In this document: positions 60,450 to 64,000 of the stretch, one piece after another
How the letters are laid out: each line of letters begins with the position of its first letter
Numbering within the stretch: position 1 is the first letter of the stretch
Assembly (NCBI GenBank): GCA_018417955.1
Contig: JACTVC010000002.1
Coordinates: 4,340,001 to 4,404,000 of the forward strand
Source of the DNA: Laccaria trichodermophora
Taxonomy: Eukaryota; Basidiomycota; Agaricomycetes; Agaricales; Hydnangiaceae
Length of the DNA: 64,000 nt
Reading direction: 5' to 3'
The notes under the pieces: model-generated
The model's input: the letters and a program-made list of their open reading frames with translations, nothing else
Database searches by the model: none
Told to the model about the DNA's origin: nothing
Made by a program: the position numbers and the translations under genes

Positions 60450-62057
60450 CTATACCCCTCGATTAAGCATCACTCTCTCAGGTTTAGCCCCAACAATCGC
60501 TCGCCATAGAATGACCAGGGCTGCCTTGACCTCTCTTCTTCGCACGCCGCTCTTCCTCCACAAGGCGCCAATAACAGCAATAACACACACCAAAAAGGAA
60601 ACATCCAAGAATAATCGACGAACAATGATCATCGTTGGTGAACGGTTCTCATTTCTTGCAAAAAACACCGTCAAGTCTCGCAAAACAGAGATTGCACGAG
60701 TGACGGGATTGATAACAATTGACCACATTCCGAGGTCGTCAATGTCCCATTGCGGATTGTTGTCATGTGGTGAGCCTCTCCCAGTGGCCCATGCTGGGGA
60801 GCCAATGCCCCGTGGACTAAGAGAGACCCTTGATGGCAAAACAGAGCGTGTTTCGACAGACTCCAGTCGTTCCGTTAGGGCAGCTAGCTGAACTTGAACA
60901 CTCTCAAGTGCACGCTCCAGTGTTGGTCGCGATGCAGGTCGGCCGGGACCATATTGGGATGTTTGATTGTAAGCAGGGTGGGACTGGTATACATGCGGGG
61001 GAGATACCAACTCCGCTCTGGACGACTGGGAGTAGTGCCCAGCATAAGAGCCAGTTGTCGGGTATAATGAGGAGGGCACAGACGTTGGATCAGCGAAAGT
61101 GGAGGGTGTTGAATACCCAGGATGCGGTTGCGCAGGTGGTATGCCATGCGTTGGCGGGGGTGACATTACGAGAGAACCGGCCATTGGCGTGCGGTAGCGA
61201 TGAGAAGACAATGAAGATTGGGGGCGGTTTTCAAATGCTAGTTCCCTACTATTTGCCGGTGGCAAATCGCCGGCCTCGTCGTCTGACTCTTCCTCTGAAA
61301 TGGAATCAGCTTCTGAGGCATGAGGAATTTCGTTTTGGCTTGATGCTAAAGCGTTTTCCCGGGTGTAATGAGCCGGTGCGACGTCAGAAACAGTTGACCC
61401 AGAAGCGTCGGATGCGGGCGATTTGGTAAACGTTCCTGAGGAAAGTGAGCAAACGAAATGATGGTCATCCCCATCGACATACGACTCGTGACGATATTAG
61501 CAGGATCACCACCATACGCCTCGAGTTCTTGCACAAGGTCCATCGCTATAGTCTTTCCAGAATACTTTCGGAGTACCTGACTTCGATTAACATGTCATGA
61601 GATAGATGGTAACAACGTGCCAGTCAAACCTTGAGGAGAGCATCGACATAGAGCCATTTTGCCTCAAAAGGATCCAAATCTTTGTGTTTGGCCCATGCAT
61701 CCCTGAAAATAGGCTCAATCAAGACAAAGGAATTGAAAAGAAGCCGAACCATTTTGCTCTGCCTAACATGTCAAAGATCCCTGGACGAGGCGCTCTAACA
61801 TTTCCGACAGTTGCTGGATAGAGACACTGAGCGTTAACCACTTTCTAACTTGATCTTGCATAGAAATGCACCTTGCTTATATAGACTGCAAACAGAATAA
61901 GACGGGCCGTCAAAAAAAAAGACGGAGAAGCGACTCCTCACCTATACATTGTAAGCTTCTCATCGTAATCGGTTTGTATTGGCCCAGTCTTGGGTAGACT
62001 TTGAACAATCTCAACTGCACGATCAAATTGAGCGTCAATGAGTTCATGAGACGACAT
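60450..62057 (-). CDS. Acyl-CoA-binding domain protein with C-terminal membrane anchor (ACBD5-like)
   Basis: About 440 residues. The N-terminal acyl-CoA-binding domain covers about residues 1-95: FDRAVEIVQSLPKTGPIQTD, EKLTMYSLYKQATVGNVRAP and FDMLGRAKWDAWAKHKDLDP, with the Tyr, Lys and Trp ligand residues in place (YSLYKQAT, KWDAW). A disordered middle is followed by a heptad stretch (LESVQVQLAALTERLESVET) and a single hydrophobic helix near the C-terminus (LFLDVSFLVCVIAVIGALWR) with a short basic tail, the form of a tail-anchored protein. Human ACBD5 has this layout and tethers peroxisomes to the ER; the same role here is inferred. The gene converges on SFA1. Confidence 0.87.
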
Positions 62058-62225
62058 TTTGACTAGGGATAGTCAAGGGAGAGATTAGGCGACTCTTTTG
62101 CTACTCTTTGAGCTCAGAGCTGGAAAGAGGATATAAACACGTGAAAAGTTCAGAGCCACGTGGCTGCACCACGACTTAATATGCGCTCATCCAACACTCA
62201 TCTTGGGAAATCTTGTATTTTTTTT

Positions 62226-62450
62226 TCAGTACTTGCGCCATTCAGATAGCTCATATAGCAAACAAGTGAGTATGTCTCTTGCAACTTCCTCGCGGTTACT
62301 AACTTGGCTTCCATCTTCGGCCATCCACCTGATGGGTCCCATGTGTTTGGCGATTGGATGACCTTCAAGATGCACATGAACTCTGAATTCGAAAAGCTCA
62401 TATTTTACTCGCCCGCCTCCTCCAAACCTATTTCGGTCTTCTTCGGACAT
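62226..62450 (-). CDS. Small hypothetical protein, 74 residues
   Basis: A single open frame from ATG (62448-62450) to a stop at 62226. The composition is that of a compact folded protein: FGGGGRVKYELFEFRVHVHL, then EGHPIAKHMGPIRWMAEDGS and EEVARDILTCLLYELSEWRK. No hydrophobic anchor or signal peptide. I recognise no family. It sits 168 bp upstream of the acyl-CoA-binding gene on the same strand. An intron-free gene of this size could also be the tail of a larger one, but no upstream exon was found. Confidence 0.55.
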   Translation of the reverse strand: MSEEDRNRFGGGGRVKYELFEFRVHVHLEGHPIAKHMGPIRWMAEDGSQVSNREEVARDILTCLLYELSEWRKY

Positions 62451-62979
62451 CCTACTTAGGGTCTTCAGGTTTTTGTTAAAATTATGGGAAAGCCTTCACA
62501 TGTTTCTAGTTGGTTTCTAAGAGAGAGGTCTAGTTGCCACCATCCGTAAAGCTGCACAAAGTTCTGTTCACCATGCCGTTGTTTGAGCTGATGGCTCGGC
62601 TTTGCTTGATATCAAGCATTCACCTGGAACCGAAAAACCCCAAGAGATTGACAAATTCAAGAAATAACTAAACAAATCTACAAGGTTTACACGTGAAGTT
62701 GTGGAGTTTGGTGCCACCAATTGCTTCTCTTCATCTCGAGATCTTGTCTATATGTCTTGCACACGCGGGTCAAGGTCAGCTACGCTACGTACCTTGTTGC
62801 GACTATGTTACTCCAGTCTGTTCTTCAAGGAACGTTGTTCTAGACCACATGGTCACTTTACTATCTGCTGGCTCTTAACGGCCACGTATATCGGGGCACC
62901 TCGGTGTATAAAAGGACTTTGTGCTTCTGTTGCTTAACTTTCAAACCTCTTACGCTCTTCTTGCTGAGAAACCTGCCTA
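62451..62979. promoter_or_regulatory. Divergent promoter region with TATA box for the metalloprotease
   Basis: TATAAAAG at 62907-62914 lies 73 bp before the metalloprotease ATG, a good place for a TATA box in a strongly regulated secreted-enzyme gene. The rest of the spacer holds only short frames without recognisable domains. Confidence 0.5.
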
Positions 62980-64000
62980 ATGTTCGCATCCTCTGTAGCT
63001 GCTTTCCTGCTCGGGGCCTCCCTAGTGCTCGGTTCTCCTTTTAACTCTACAACCCCAAGAAGGTGATTTCTTTTGCATTAATACCTACTCGATCGATTCA
63101 CGGTGTGTTATAGGGCTTGCGGCACATACATCAGCGACGCCCAACTCGTCGCGGCTGAAGCTCACTTCATCCAACACAAAGTTACAGTCAGCGACTTTGC
63201 TGCTCTCACACCTACTAAGATCAATGTTAGTAACTATATCATTACCCTCAATACATCGGCTGAAAATTTTTCCTCAAGGTCTACTTCCATGTTATTAGCA
63301 AGGATTCAACGGCTGCTGGAGGAAATGTGCCGTAAGTTTACTCTATAGAATCTACTCAAGTCCAATCTTGCTCAAACAATTTGCAGTGATTCTCAGCTCA
63401 GTGCACAGATCAGCGTCATGAATACGGCATATCCCACTGCTGGTATCACTTGGACCCTCGCGGGCACGACTCGCACCGTGAACGCCGATTGGTTCAACAA
63501 CGCTGGACCATCAACGACACAACAAACGGCTATGAAGAACCAACTTAGGACCGGCGCCGCCAAGGATCTGAACGTCTATACTGTTGGGTATGTTACATGC
63601 TAGACGCCTTATCGGTTGTGTCGTGCTAAAGCAGGTTCAGTTTCGTCTCTGGTTCTGGAGCAGGTCTCCTCGGCTACTCCACATTTCCCTCCAGCTACTC
63701 TGGTGCACCCAAGGATGATGGTGTAGTCATGCTCTTTTCATCCGTCCCGGGAGGATCTTCGGCCCCTTACAACCTCGGTCAAACTCTTACCCATGAAGCG
63801 GGTCACTGGGTCGGTCTATACCATACTTTCCAAGGCGGATGCACTGGCGCAGGCGATAGCGTCGATGACACCCCTCCAGAGGCCTCCGCTGCTTTCGGAT
63901 GCCCCACCGGCCGTGACACTTGCGCTGGTGGAGGTGTTGACCCTATCCGTGAGTATTTTTCCGTGAACACGGACTCTAAATATCGTCTGATATCTAATAC
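62980..64000 (+). CDS. Secreted metalloprotease, peptidase family M43B (MEP1-like), 3' end missing
   Basis: Extracellular zinc endopeptidase related to pappalysin and fungal MEP1. The ATG at 62980 opens a signal peptide ([20 protein letters not shown]) followed by NSTTPRR, joined over an intron to [20 protein letters not shown]. Later exons read [40 protein letters not shown] and [20 protein letters not shown]. The zinc site is complete: [15 protein letters not shown] gives HExxHxxGxxH. The Cys-containing block [20 protein letters not shown] follows. The window ends inside or just after the intron following AGGGVDPI; the Met-turn and C-terminus are outside. Confidence 0.92.

Overview
This is nuclear DNA of a filamentous basidiomycete, most likely an Agaricomycete (mushroom-forming fungus). 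Almost every gene is cut by many short introns of about 45-60 nt with GT..AG borders, the genes are packed on both strands with very short spacers, and the protein set is fungal (APSES factor, PHO81, MRC1, COX15, FOL2, PEX12, VFA1). I could not fix the genus. All exon joins were made by eye from splice motifs and reading frame; family calls rest on remembered motifs, not on a search.

Left end (1-5449): a repeat block. The window opens inside the 5' LTR of an LTR retroelement whose 3' LTR ends at 3858. The two LTRs match over all 301 shared bases, so the insertion is young. The 3.2 kb interior has a possible primer-binding site and purine tract but no gag or pol; it holds a three-copy 321-bp tandem repeat, an array of CGCG-loop-CGCG hairpin motifs and a duplicated 122-bp unit. 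Directly to its right lies a nearly perfect inverted repeat (arms about 235 bp).

Middle (5450-40300): APSES/ankyrin transcription factor (MBP1 type), mitochondrial ribosomal protein uL24m, nucleoside transporter, a conserved Agaricomycete protein of the DUF6741 type, a 2.4 kb gene-poor stretch with a probable decayed gene, an NTF2/SnoaL-like protein, MRC1/claspin, a small unknown membrane protein back to back with tafazzin, a Ca2+/H+ exchanger, THO2, GTP cyclohydrolase I, a half-size ABC transporter and PHO81.

Right (40600-64000): PEX12, a UPF0303 protein, mitochondrial SSB (RIM1), HBS1, a CBM48 protein, EFM6-like methyltransferase, BOL3 back to back with COX15, a large RGG protein of unknown function, VFA1 back to back with SFA1, an acyl-CoA-binding tail-anchored protein, a small unknown protein, and the 5' part of a secreted M43 metalloprotease cut by the window end.

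The genes are mostly independent housekeeping functions, not a cluster. Links worth noting are mitochondrial upkeep (uL24m, TAZ1, RIM1, BOL3, COX15), replication control (MBP1-type factor, MRC1) and RNA biology (THO2, HBS1). No biosynthetic cluster, tRNA, rRNA or CRISPR array was seen. The most unusual object is the coding-empty LTR element with its structured repeat arrays.
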